A stretch of 64,000 bases of DNA, from NCBI GenBank assembly GCA_040382235.1, contig JBEIFV010000007.1:22447-86446 (forward strand), in the 5' to 3' direction. Positions within the stretch are counted from its first letter, which is position 1. Every line of letters begins with the position of its first letter. Shown here piece after piece: positions 23,019 to 31,350 of this stretch. The stretch is from JAEUOS01 sp040382235 (GTDB lineage Bacteria > Pseudomonadota > Gammaproteobacteria > Burkholderiales > JAEUOS01). Below the pieces are notes generated by a model. It saw nothing but the letters and a program-made list of their open reading frames with translations, was not told the DNA's origin and made no database searches. A program made the translations under genes and the position numbers.

Positions 23019-24020
23019 TCACTCGCGAATATTCGCCACCTTGACGATGCGCGCGTATTTCTCGATTTCCTGGCGCTGGTAGTCGGCCAGCACCGCGCCG
23101 GCCGGCGCCATGGTGGCACCGGAGTCCTCCAGGCGCTTCCTCACCTCGTCGGTGGCGAGCGATTCGGCAAGCGCGCGAGTCAGCCGCTGCGTCACCGCCG
23201 GCGGCAGGTTGGCCGGCCCCCACACGCCGAACCAGCTGCTGATGTCGATATGCTTCAACGCCGGATGCTCGGCCAGCGCGGGGATGTCCGGTGCCGACGC
23301 GGCGCGCCTCGCCGCGGTGGTCCCCAGGGCGATCACCTTGCCGCTGCGCACGTGCGGCAGGCCGCTGGAGAGGACGAAGACGCCGAATTCCAGCTGACCG
23401 CCGACCAGGTCGGTGGTCAGGGGCGCAACGCCGCGGTAGGGAATGTGCACGATGAAAATGCGCGCGGCGTCCTTGACCATCTCGCCCGCCAGATGCAGTG
23501 CGGTGCCGACGCCGGATGAACCGTAGCTGAAGCGGCCGGGGTTCTTGCGCGCCAGCGCGACGAACTCCTCGATGTTCCTCACCTTCGCCTGGTTGGAAGC
23601 CACCAGCAGCATCGGCTGCGAGGCTACCAGGCCGATAGGCGTGAAGTTGCGCTGGGCGTCATAGCGGACCGCGGGGTTGATGAGCGCGCTGATCGCCATC
23701 TCGTTGTTGGCGCCCAGGAGCAGCGTGTAGCCGTCGGGCGTGGCCTGCGCCACGCGTTGCGCGCCGACGGTCCCGCCGGCGCCGCCGATGTTCTCGACCA
23801 CCACCTGCTGCCCGAAGCGCTTCGCCAGCCCGGCGGCGACTGCGCGGCCGGTGAGGTCGGTGCTGCCCCCTGGCGGGTAACCCACTACCAGGGTCACCGG
23901 CTTGGTCGGGTAGTCCGTGCCCTGCGCCAATGCGGCGGGGATGGTCGCGGCGAGCAGCAGCAGCCCAAGCGCACAGGCGCGGTGCCGGGCGTGGTGGGCG
24001 AACGTGCGGCGCTGGTTCAT
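23019..24020 (-). CDS. Bug/TctC-family periplasmic binding protein
   Basis: A 333-residue binding protein with a signal peptide (HRACALGLLLLAATIPAALA). Family features are YPTKPVTLVVGYPPGGSTDL, RAVAAGLAKRFGQQVVVENI, GGAGGTVGAQRVAQATPDGY, RFSYGSSGVGTALHLAGEMV and IPYRGVAPLTTDLVGGQLEF. The frame is open up to 24212, but those codons code for the tail of an acyl-CoA ligase, so I took the ATG at 24020 in front of the signal peptide. A solitary Bug paralog; ligand unknown. Confidence 0.92.
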   Translation of the reverse strand: MNQRRTFAHHARHRACALGLLLLAATIPAALAQGTDYPTKPVTLVVGYPPGGSTDLTGRAVAAGLAKRFGQQVVVENIGGAGGTVGAQRVAQATPDGYTLLLGANNEMAISALINPAVRYDAQRNFTPIGLVASQPMLLVASNQAKVRNIEEFVALARKNPGRFSYGSSGVGTALHLAGEMVKDAARIFIVHIPYRGVAPLTTDLVGGQLEFGVFVLSSGLPHVRSGKVIALGTTAARRAASAPDIPALAEHPALKHIDISSWFGVWGPANLPPAVTQRLTRALAESLATDEVRKRLEDSGATMAPAGAVLADYQRQEIEKYARIVKVANIRE

Positions 24021-24098
24021 TGCTTGCTCCGTGCAGGTTGGTGCGACGCGACCGTGCCGTCGATTGAAGATATTACCAGCCAGGCTGCGCCGCGGGCC

Positions 24099-24212
24099 TG
24101 TGCGCAAGGTGGTGCGCTGAACCTTGCCGGTGGTGGTCATCGGGAAGGCAGCGACTACCGCCGCCTGCCGCAGTGTCTTGAAACTGGTACCGAGACGCGG
24201 AAGTTTCCACAC
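24099..24212 (-). pseudogene. C-terminal scrap of an AMP-forming acyl-CoA ligase
   Basis: LGTSFKTLRQAAVVAAFPMT, TTGKVQRTTLRT is the very end of the C-terminal domain of acyl-CoA synthetases, including the catalytic Lys of the TTGK motif. Nothing upstream of it remains. It happens to be in the same open frame as the Bug gene that follows on the minus strand. Confidence 0.65.
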
Positions 24213-24259
24213 ATGATTAAAGCGATGTAATCGGCCTTTTGGCTACGCGCAAACCGCGG

Positions 24260-24283
24260 CCCTCGCCGTAGCTACGGCGAGGG
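24260..24283. repeat. 24-bp perfect palindrome
   Basis: CCCTCGCCGTAG followed by its exact complement; flanking GCAAAC and GTTTGC pair as well if a six-base bulge is allowed. It could be a strong hairpin or terminator, or a protein-binding site. The next ~260 bases up to the antitoxin at 24547 hold an open frame without support. Confidence 0.55.
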
Positions 24284-24546
24284 TTTGCAACGACGCCATG
24301 GGGTCGCAGGGCGCTTTCATGTGTCGGAAATTTCGGGTCACGGTACGAGCCAGGCTGCTGTCCCGGCACACCATTTACGGCGCGTCCGGCGCGCTCGAGG
24401 TCGGCCGGCCCATGGGGACCGCGCAAATGATCCTGGCGCACGACAAGGACTCGAGCGCGCGTCCGCGCACCACGGAGGCACTGCTGTTGCACTGCGCCGG
24501 CTACATCGTCATCGACTCGCGCTGCCGCCGTCACGCCCGGGACGAG

Positions 24547-24795
24547 ATGTATGCCGAGGTCAAGCCGAAATGGTCGCGCAGGATGTTCCCGTCTCTGCTG
24601 GAGAGCGCCAGTCGTGGCAAGACCACGATCATCACCAAACACGGCAAGCCTTATGCGGCGATCGTACCGGTGGCGCAGGCCCGGGCGCGAACGCGGGTGG
24701 GGGAGCGGTTCATTGACTTGTGTGGAACCGGCCTGGGCATGTACGGCGGTGACGTTGCAAAGTACATTGACGAGCTGCGGGCGGAGTGGGAATGA
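24547..24795 (+). CDS. Phd/YefM-type antitoxin beside a truncated toxin
   Basis: An 82-residue protein: MYAEVKPKWSRRMFPSLLES, ASRGKTTIITKHGKPYAAIV, PVAQA..., ending GGDVAKYIDELRAEWE. The RGKTTIITKHGKPYAAIVP block is the Phd/YefM signature. The frame is open upstream to 24298, but the earlier part is unlike the family. The start at 24547 is the most plausible. The PIN toxin that should follow is missing its N-terminal half, so the antitoxin is now an orphan. Confidence 0.6.
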   Translation: MYAEVKPKWSRRMFPSLLESASRGKTTIITKHGKPYAAIVPVAQARARTRVGERFIDLCGTGLGMYGGDVAKYIDELRAEWE

Positions 24796-24796
24796 A

Positions 24797-25021
24797 GCGC
24801 TGGCCAACCGGTACCGCAAGGCGCTGTCCCCCTGGGAAATTGTTGCCCTCGACGCCGATTTGGCCGCGCTTGCCGCGCGCTTGCGTGCCGGCCACAAGCC
24901 CAAGTTGCCCGATGCGATCCATGCAGCCACGGCCATTGCGTCAGGCTTTGCCGCGTTGATCACTCATGACCGCGATTTTTCCGATCTCAAAGGCATGCGT
25001 ATCATCAACGGCAGTGCTTGA
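24797..25021 (+). pseudogene. PIN-domain toxin lacking its N-terminal half
   Basis: The frame reads EALANRYRKALSPWEIVALD, ADLAALAARLRAGHKPKLPD, AIHAATAIASGFAALITHDR, DFSDLKGMRIING. The LPDAIHAATA and THDRDFSDL motifs are the C-terminal PIN acidic sites. The first metal-binding Asp and the rest of the N-terminus are absent. The ATG overlapping the antitoxin stop leads into another frame, so a deletion joined the two out of register. Confidence 0.7.
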
Positions 25022-25024
25022 CGG

Positions 25025-25132
25025 CTGAACCATACGACCAGAAAACTTTACGACGGCGACAAGCTCTCGATCCTGCGCGAGCATATCGACGATGAATCGG
25101 GCGTTCTGATTTCACCGCGAGTTTGCCCTTGA
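25025..25132 (+). pseudogene. N-terminal scrap of a DNA methyltransferase
   Basis: TRKLYDGDKLSILREHIDDE, SGVLISPRV resembles the first motif of type III-like or adenine-specific methyltransferases (consensus KLYYGDNLDILREHI.DESVDLIYLDPPF). The catalytic DPPF motif is lost at the point of divergence. The rest of 25133-25386 shows nothing I can identify. Confidence 0.4.
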
Positions 25133-25386
25133 AGCAACTGGACCACCGTTCCTTCGACACCGGCATCGCCTGCGACACCCTGTCGCACTTGTCGGCCACG
25201 CGAAGCGGTGGCGGCGCGTTTCGGCGAGCGGCGTGACGCCACGGCATCTGCACGAATACGCGATCCGGAAATCGTGCGGACACTCGTTGCAGCAGGCGCG
25301 AGCAAAGCCATGCGCGGTAATGCACCGATCCAGAGAGAGGGTTCGATGGACCAATGCGCTTGCCGTTACGAACCTATCCGATCGCC

Positions 25387-25770
25387 CTAGGCGCGGTGCT
25401 GCTTCCAGAACACATCCTTCTTCGTGATGCGGCCATCGCGTACGCTCACCAGCTCGATACCGCGCAGGGCAAACGATTCCCCATCGCGATATTTCCCCTC
25501 GACCGCATAAGTCATGACGACGCGATCCGGCTCCAGGCCGAAGCACTTGACGTCTTCAAATCGCAATCGCTCGAACAGTGCATCGTTCTCTTCGATGCCG
25601 CGCAGAAAGCCGTCGACGCCTTTGCGAACGCGGCCATCAGGCGCATCGGCGCCGAATGCGAAATGCCACTCCGCGTCTTCGCACAAGATGTCGGCCAGGA
25701 GTACGCGGTCGCGCTTGAAGAAGGCTTTGCCGAAGCGCTGCATGATTTCTGTGGCGCTTGTGTCATCCAT
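25387..25770 (-). CDS. SnoaL-like / NTF2-fold protein
   Basis: A 127-residue protein, MDDTSATEIMQRFGKAFFKR, DRVLLADILCEDAEWHFAFG, then GVDGFLRGIEENDALFERLR, FALRGIELVSVRDGRITKKD, VFWKQH. This is a complete NTF2-like (SnoaL-type) fold, a family that includes ketosteroid-isomerase-like enzymes and small ligand-binding proteins. The C-terminal two thirds also occur in the chimeric gene at 18869-19294. Substrate unknown. Confidence 0.8.
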   Translation of the reverse strand: MDDTSATEIMQRFGKAFFKRDRVLLADILCEDAEWHFAFGADAPDGRVRKGVDGFLRGIEENDALFERLRFEDVKCFGLEPDRVVMTYAVEGKYRDGESFALRGIELVSVRDGRITKKDVFWKQHRA

Positions 25771-25782
25771 GGCGCATCCGGT

Positions 25783-25977
25783 TCAGTTGACGACGTCGGT
25801 CAGCACCCACAGGCCGGGCCCGGCCCCGGTGGTTGCGGCTTCAAGCGCCACATACTGGCCGGCACACAGGTCTAGCAGTCCTCGTGCGCCGAGCCACTTC
25901 GCCAGCATAGTCGCTGCAGCGCGATGAGGAGCTTGCGCATTTGCAATCCTGATGAAGCCGGTGCCGCGCTTGGGCGT
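25783..25977 (-). pseudogene. Possible C-terminal gene remnant upstream of the SnoaL-like gene
   Basis: The minus-strand frame between two stops reads TPKRGTGFIRIANAQAPHRA, AATMLAKWLGARGLLDLCAG, QYVALEAATTGAGPGLWVLT, DVVN. It looks like protein, but no ATG near its beginning has a ribosome binding site, and the family is not recognised. Its stop is 12 bases before the SnoaL-like ATG. It may be the end of a lost gene. Confidence 0.3.
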
Positions 25978-26002
25978 TTAAAGGAAGCAGCCATGCGCGC
26001 GT

Positions 26003-27025
26003 TTAACCGGCACGCGCGAAGTAGGCGGCGAACGCATCGACGGCCGCATCAACCTGCTCGCGGTTCACATCCAGATGCGTCACCAGGCGGGTGCGCGGCC
26101 GGATCAGTGCCAGCACTCGGTGCTCTTGCAGCCAGGCGCCGAGCGCTTCCACGTGTGCCGGCGGCACGTCGACAAACACCATGTTGGTCTGCGCGGCATC
26201 GACCTTGAGCGCATCGACCTTGCTCAAAGCCGCGGCCAGGCGCTGCGCGTTGTCGTGGTCCTGTGCCAGACGTTCGATATGGTGATCAAACGCGTACAGG
26301 CCCGCCGCCGCCAGCACGCCGGCCTGGCGCATGCCGCCGCCCAGCATCTTGCGCCAGCGGCGCGCCGATTTGATCAAGTCGCTGCGCCCTACCAGTAGCG
26401 TGCCGGCCGGCGCACCCAGGCCCTTCGACAGGCAGGCCGAAACGGTATCGAAGCCGCGGCACAGATCCGCCACCGGCATGCCCAACTTGACGGCGGCGTT
26501 GAAAATGCGCGCGCCGTCCAGATGCGTGCCCAACCCGCGGCGCGCAGCCAGCGCCAGCACCGATTCAAGGTAGGCGCGCGACAGCACGCGGCCGCTGATG
26601 GTGTTTTCGAGAGTGACCAAGCGTGTGCGCGCGAAATGGGAATCGTCGGGCTTGATCGCCGCTTCGATGTCGGCTAGCGCCAGCGAGCCGTCGGGCTGGT
26701 TGGTCAGCGGCTGCGGCTGGATGCTGCCCAATACCGCCGCACCGCCGGCTTCGAAGCGGTAGGTGTGGGCATCCTGGCCGACCACGTATTCATCGCCGCG
26801 CTGGCAGTGCGCCATCAACGCGACGAGGTTGCTTTGCGTGCCGGTGGGCAAAAACAAGGCTGCCTGCATGCCGAACATTTCAGCGCCGCGCGCCTCGAGG
26901 CGGTTGACGGTGGGGTCGTCGCCGAAGACGTCATCGCCGAGCGCGGCCTCGGCGATCGCGCGGCGCATCTGCGCGCTGGGGTGGGTGACGGTGTCGCTGC
27001 GCAGGTCGATTGGGTTCATGGGCAT
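26003..27025 (-). CDS. ltaE: Low-specificity L-threonine aldolase
   Basis: A 340-residue PLP enzyme that cleaves L-threonine/allo-threonine to glycine and acetaldehyde. The start IDLRSDTVTHPSAQMRRAIA and DDVFGDDPTVNRLE are family signatures. LFLPTGTQSNLVALMAHCQR and LENTISGRV follow. The PLP-binding Lys is in ACLSKGLGAPAG near residue 198. The end ALIRPRTRLVTHLDVNREQV is typical. It is a single gene in the same direction as the ligase fusion upstream. Confidence 0.93.
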   Translation of the reverse strand: MPMNPIDLRSDTVTHPSAQMRRAIAEAALGDDVFGDDPTVNRLEARGAEMFGMQAALFLPTGTQSNLVALMAHCQRGDEYVVGQDAHTYRFEAGGAAVLGSIQPQPLTNQPDGSLALADIEAAIKPDDSHFARTRLVTLENTISGRVLSRAYLESVLALAARRGLGTHLDGARIFNAAVKLGMPVADLCRGFDTVSACLSKGLGAPAGTLLVGRSDLIKSARRWRKMLGGGMRQAGVLAAAGLYAFDHHIERLAQDHDNAQRLAAALSKVDALKVDAAQTNMVFVDVPPAHVEALGAWLQEHRVLALIRPRTRLVTHLDVNREQVDAAVDAFAAYFARAG

Positions 27026-27103
27026 AAATGGTTTGTCGCAAAATCAAAGGGTAGGTTACCGGAGGAGTGTCGTTTCTGCCCAAGTCCTCAGTTTTTTCTG
27101 AGT

Positions 27104-29629
27104 TCAGGCTTGCGTGACAGCAGGCATTGCGCCTGCCGCCAACTGCCGCCGCAACACCTTGCCCAGCATGTTGCGCGGCAGCTTGTCGACCAGCTCAAAC
27201 GACACCGGCACGGCATGTGGCGGCAGGCGTTTCTTGGCGTGTGCGGTCAATTCCGCCAGCAGCTTTTCAGGACTCAAGCGGCTGCCGGACCGGCGCGCCA
27301 CGAAAGCGTGAATCGCGTTGGTCTCGTCCCAGTCCGGCACGCCGATCACCGCCGCTTCGAGCACCCCCGGGTGCTCGTACAGCACCTCTTCGATGTCGCG
27401 CGGGTAGATCGGGTAACCGGCCATGAAGATCACATCCTTCTTGCGGTCGATCACGTAGAAATAGCCGTCCTCGTCCATGCGCGCGATGTCGCCGGTGTAG
27501 AGCCAACTGTCGCGCAGCGCCGCGCCGGTTTCGATCTCGCGCTGCCAGTAGCCGCGCATCAGTTGCGGGCCGCGCACGATCATTTCACCCGGCGTTTCGG
27601 GCGGCAGTTCGGCGCCGCTTTCGGGGTCGACGATCTTCGCTTCGGTGTCCGGCAGCGGCAGGCCGATCGAGCCGTGGCGGCGGCGCGCGCCTAGCGGGTT
27701 GCAGTGGGTGGCGGGCGCGGCCTCGGTCAGGCCATAGGCTTCGACCACCCGCCCGCGCGTCAATTTCTCGAACTCCTCCTGCACTTCCACCGGCAGGGGC
27801 GAACCGGACGAGACGCACAGGCGGATCGAGGCCACGCCGTATTTGCGCACGCCCGGAAAGTGCGCCAGGCTCTGGAACATCATCGGCACGCCGGGAAAGA
27901 TGGTCGGCTTTTGCTGCGCGATGGTGGTGAGCGTTTCTTCCACATCGAAGCGCGGCAGCAGTATCAGCGTGGCGCCGATCAGGGCCGCGATGTTGACGCA
28001 GCCGGTGATGCCGTAGGAGTGCGAAAACGGCACCACCGCCAGCAGGCGCTCGTTGCCTGGGCGGATTTCCGGCATCCAGTGGCGCAGTTGCAGCGCATTG
28101 GCCGCCAGGTTCAGGTGGGTCAGCATCACGCCGGCCGGCACGCTGCCGGTGGTGCCGCTGGTGTACGCGATCACCGCCAGGTCGTGCATCTCGGGCGGCG
28201 GCAGCGGCGCGCTGCTGCCGCGCGCCAGCACGCCCTTGAAGGTATTGACTTGCGCCGCCATGCCCGCGCCGGAGCGCGCCAGGCCGGCGGCGGCCATGCT
28301 TTCGCGCAGCAACGAATACATGAAGCGCTCGCACACACCCATCATCGCCTTGAAAGAGGTGAGGATCACGCGCGTCAGCCCGGCGCCTGCGGCGATCGCC
28401 TCGATCTCGCCGCGATAAGAAGAAAGCGCGATCAGCACCCGAGCGCCGGCGTCGGCCAGGCGCGCCACCAGTTCTTCACGGGTAAAAAGCGGGTTGACGA
28501 ACACCGCCACCGCACCCAGCTTCAACACGCCGTAATAGGCGATCAGGGCCTGTGGAATGTTGGGCAGCATGATCGCCACCCGGTCGCCTGGCGCGATGCC
28601 GAGCGCGGCCAGGCCGCTGCCGAAGCGGTTCGACAAGCGGTTCAGTTGCCGGTAACTCACCGTGCGGCCGTAGAAGCGCAAAGCGTCGGTGCCGCCGAAG
28701 CGGCGGCCCGCGGCTTCCAAAGTTCGCGTGATGGGCGCGATCGGCGCGCGAATCCGGTAGGGCGTGCGGCTGTCGTAATACTTGAGCCAGGGGCGCTCTT
28801 GCTCGAGCGCGCGCGCCTGCACGCGGCGTGCCGCGCGTTCCTCGGCCAGTCGCGCCGGGCCCAGAAAGCGCTCGATGGCGCGATTGACCGCATCCGGCCG
28901 CTCGACCATCACCTGGTGCGCCGAGACCGGGATCACCACTTCCTCGGCGCCCGGAATCAACTGCGCCAGGCCGCGCTGCGAGGCCTCTTCAAACAGGAAG
29001 TCGCGCTGGCCCAGGATCACCAGGGTCGGCACGGCGATCTTCTTCAGATATTCGGTGCCGTTCCATACCGACAAGGCATTGCGGTTTTGCGCGCTCACTA
29101 CATGCGCCGGCGGATACAGGCGCGCCGCCGGCACCACGCGTTGCATGAAGCCCAGCAGCGGCGCCGGCAGGCGCAACAGTGCGCGCCCGGTCCACTTGAG
29201 CTTGAACCGCACCGCCGAGCCGATGATCACCAGGCGCTCGATGCGCTGCGGATACTGATTCACGAAATAGCTGCCGACTGCTCCGCCAAAAGAGTGGGTC
29301 ACCAGAACGAAGCGTTCGGGCGCCTCCACCGCAGCCAGCATGGCCACCACGTCGGCGCACAGTTCCGGCACGTCATAGCGCGATTTCGGCGCATCCGACA
29401 AGCCGTGGCCGCGCAGATCGAGCGCGATGACGCGGCTGTCGTAGTGAAAGTGGTCGAGCTGGAAATGCCAGTAGGCGGCGCGCCCGCCGAAGCCGTGGAT
29501 GAATACCAAGGTGCGCAAGGCGTCGCGCGGGCCGGCGTCGATCACGGAAAAACGATGCGGGCGGCCGCCATCGGCCGCGGGCAGGCTCAGGGTGCGGCGG
29601 TTGAGGTCGACATCGATGGCCATGGCCAC
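27104..29629 (-). CDS. Alpha/beta hydrolase - acyl-CoA synthetase fusion protein
   Basis: An 841-residue two-domain enzyme. Residues ~1-265 form an alpha/beta hydrolase: VFIHGFGG oxyanion region, nucleophile Ser in VTHSFGGAVG (~110), Asp in LGQRDFLF, His in PVSAHQVM. Residues ~290-841 are an AMP-forming acyl-CoA synthetase: P-loop YTSGTTGSVPAGVMLTH (~488), VEAYGLTEAAP (~630), LYTGDIARMDEDGYFYVIDR, and the catalytic Lys in LPRNMLGKVLRR (~821). The P-loop has an extra residue and Ala where most have PKG. The pair of activities suggests release and activation of an acyl chain, but the substrate is not known. The frame is continuous, with no sign of a join. Confidence 0.9.
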   Translation of the reverse strand: MAMAIDVDLNRRTLSLPAADGGRPHRFSVIDAGPRDALRTLVFIHGFGGRAAYWHFQLDHFHYDSRVIALDLRGHGLSDAPKSRYDVPELCADVVAMLAAVEAPERFVLVTHSFGGAVGSYFVNQYPQRIERLVIIGSAVRFKLKWTGRALLRLPAPLLGFMQRVVPAARLYPPAHVVSAQNRNALSVWNGTEYLKKIAVPTLVILGQRDFLFEEASQRGLAQLIPGAEEVVIPVSAHQVMVERPDAVNRAIERFLGPARLAEERAARRVQARALEQERPWLKYYDSRTPYRIRAPIAPITRTLEAAGRRFGGTDALRFYGRTVSYRQLNRLSNRFGSGLAALGIAPGDRVAIMLPNIPQALIAYYGVLKLGAVAVFVNPLFTREELVARLADAGARVLIALSSYRGEIEAIAAGAGLTRVILTSFKAMMGVCERFMYSLLRESMAAAGLARSGAGMAAQVNTFKGVLARGSSAPLPPPEMHDLAVIAYTSGTTGSVPAGVMLTHLNLAANALQLRHWMPEIRPGNERLLAVVPFSHSYGITGCVNIAALIGATLILLPRFDVEETLTTIAQQKPTIFPGVPMMFQSLAHFPGVRKYGVASIRLCVSSGSPLPVEVQEEFEKLTRGRVVEAYGLTEAAPATHCNPLGARRRHGSIGLPLPDTEAKIVDPESGAELPPETPGEMIVRGPQLMRGYWQREIETGAALRDSWLYTGDIARMDEDGYFYVIDRKKDVIFMAGYPIYPRDIEEVLYEHPGVLEAAVIGVPDWDETNAIHAFVARRSGSRLSPEKLLAELTAHAKKRLPPHAVPVSFELVDKLPRNMLGKVLRRQLAAGAMPAVTQA

Positions 29630-29924
29630 GCATCATGACCTGTGGAGGCCAGTGGCGTCAAACCCGTGTTCGGCTCGTGCAGATGGCGCGGCCTTGCGCC
29701 GGGCTTAAGCGCGGCTGCGTTCGGCTTGGGTGGCGCCGTCCGACCGCGAAGCCGGCACTACTGTGAAAGCGGGAACAATTCGGTGCAGCAGCGTGTAGGC
29801 GCGCAGATAGCGCACTGCGGGTGAGCGCGGCGAATCTGCTTCAGGCGGCGGCACGCCGGACCCTTTGTAAACTGCGAGCCGGCCGGTGAGGGCATGACTG
29901 ATTTGCGATGAATGGCGCAATTTC

Positions 29925-30230
29925 TCAGGCGTGCTGTTCGATGAACTCGATGCCGCGCAGGCTGATGCTGGCGGCGAGCTGCGCACCAAGACGCTCCAGG
30001 CGCACGAAATTTAGCGCACGCATGCGCCGCAGGCGCGGCAACACGAAGCACAGCAACTCGGCATCCGGGTAGGCTGCGGCGCCCGGAAACACCTCGCGCG
30101 CCAGTTCCGGCAGGGCATGGCGGCGCTCCGAGCGGGTGTAGAGCGTCTTGAGAATGCTGGTTTGCAGCTGATCCAGGCGAATGGCTTCGTTGGACAGCAT
30201 CGAATCATGCATGAACAGGGTTTCGGGCAT
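29925..30230 (-). CDS. Hypothetical protein
   Basis: A ~101-residue protein (MPETLFMHDSMLSNEAIRLD, QLQTSILKTLYTRSERRHAL, PELAREVFPGAAAYPDAELL, CFVLPRLRRMRALNFVRLER...). It has helical segments and no signal peptide. I do not recognise the family. Start uncertain: 30230 or the Met six codons later; earlier ones lack support. Nothing is seen in the ~295 bases between it and the fusion gene (29630-29924). Confidence 0.5.
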   Translation of the reverse strand: MPETLFMHDSMLSNEAIRLDQLQTSILKTLYTRSERRHALPELAREVFPGAAAYPDAELLCFVLPRLRRMRALNFVRLERLGAQLAASISLRGIEFIEQHA

Positions 30231-30317
30231 CGGGCTTGTGGCAATAGAGCTAGACCAGATTCCACAATACCGATGCAAAGCGCGTGCCATGCGCCGAGGA
30301 GGCGGGGGTTTTGGCCG

Positions 30318-30677
30318 CTATTTGCCGCGGACCTTGATGGTTTTGCCTGCCCAGGCGGGGCGCCGCGCCGGGCTTACCGGGGGCTTGGCCGGGCTTTTTG
30401 TCCGCGGCGGAGTCGCGGCGCTTGCGTCGACGGCAATGCCCCCCTCGGTGCTGGTGGCAGTGGCTGTGATTACCCGGATTCTCGCTTCACCGGCCATGAC
30501 CACCTGCCCGGCATGGATCTTGGCCGTCTTGCGCAGTTCGGCTGCGCCATCGACGGTAATGCCGCCCGCGGCCACCAATGCCTTGCCGCCGCCTCCGCTG
30601 GAAGCCAGGCCCGCCAGCTTGAGCAACTGGTTGAGTTCAATGTAGTCGGTGGTAATCGGAATCTTGATGGTCGGCAT
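30318..30677 (-). CDS. RNA-binding S4-domain protein (YbcJ-like) with low-complexity tail
   Basis: This 119-residue protein has residues 1-70 as a small S4 domain of YbcJ type: DYIELNQLLKLAGLASSGGG, GKALVAAGGITVDGAAELRK, IHAGQVVMAGEARIRVI. It would bind structured RNA. The rest is a Pro-, Ala-, Lys-rich tail (KSPAKPPVSPARRPAWAGKT), probably disordered and basic, that may add nucleic-acid affinity. It is 14 bases from the yaeQ gene upstream and transcribed with it. Confidence 0.85.
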   Translation of the reverse strand: MPTIKIPITTDYIELNQLLKLAGLASSGGGGKALVAAGGITVDGAAELRKTAKIHAGQVVMAGEARIRVITATATSTEGGIAVDASAATPPRTKSPAKPPVSPARRPAWAGKTIKVRGK

Positions 30678-30691
30678 GCGCTAGTCCTCAT

Positions 30692-31228
30692 TCAGCCTTG
30701 CAGCGGGTTCAAGCTCACTTGCACCGCTTCGGTATCGTCGCGCATCCAGATGTCGGCGTCCTGGATGGTGCATTGCAGGCGCATGTTGCGCCGGGCCAGT
30801 TTGGCCAGCGCGCGCGCCGCTTCCGGATCGATGCCCATGACCTTGAGGTTGCGTGCGCGCTCCAGCTTGGGGCCTGCCTGCTTCCACCATTGCGGGGTGC
30901 TGCTGCCATAGGCGTAGACCGTGACGCGAGCGGCTTTGCCGCAGGCCTTGAGCACCGTGCGCTCGTCAGGCTGCCCCACTTCGATCCAGTGTTCGACCGC
31001 ACCGGTCAGGTCGCGCTGCCACAAATCGGGTTCTTCGACATCCGACAAGCCCTTGCCGAAGGCCAGCAGCTCGTGCGCGTTGAGTGCGAATGCCAGTACC
31101 CGCACCATCATGCGTTCGGCCGTCTCGGAAGGATGGCAGGCGATGGTGAGCGGATGATCGGCGTAGTAATGCCGGTCCATGTCGGCCACCTGCAGGTCGG
31201 CCTTGTAAATCGTCGATTTGAGCGCCAT
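30692..31228 (-). CDS. yaeQ: YaeQ family protein
   Basis: A 178-residue protein, MALKSTIYKADLQVADMDRH, YYADHPLTIACHPSETAERM, then EPDLWQRDLTGAVEHWIEVG, QPDERTVLKACGKA... All are diagnostic YaeQ blocks. YaeQ has a PD-(D/E)XK-nuclease-like fold, with Asp/Glu in EEPDLW and EVGQPDER at the corresponding site, but its function is unsettled. I used the ATG at 31228, where family members begin. Confidence 0.92.
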   Translation of the reverse strand: MALKSTIYKADLQVADMDRHYYADHPLTIACHPSETAERMMVRVLAFALNAHELLAFGKGLSDVEEPDLWQRDLTGAVEHWIEVGQPDERTVLKACGKAARVTVYAYGSSTPQWWKQAGPKLERARNLKVMGIDPEAARALAKLARRNMRLQCTIQDADIWMRDDTEAVQVSLNPLQG

Positions 31229-31350
31229 GCCGCACTGTAACCGCACATGCGGCTAACGGCTCCGCCCCGGTCCGGTGTCGCTCACGGATTGCAAGCGGCC
31301 GCAGACCCGACTCGCACGACCGGCCTGTACTGCGGCGAGGCACTCGGCGC

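Noticed and set aside
22942..23080. Small plus-strand frame MTTSHKRKRLPIAV
   Set aside because: No clear ribosome binding site and it runs into the 3' end of the Bug gene on the other strand; insufficient support.
27704..29638. A 644-codon open frame antisense to the hydrolase/ligase fusion
   Set aside because: A shadow of high GC codon use; Gln/His/Arg-rich, no domain, while the minus strand has all motifs of two enzymes.
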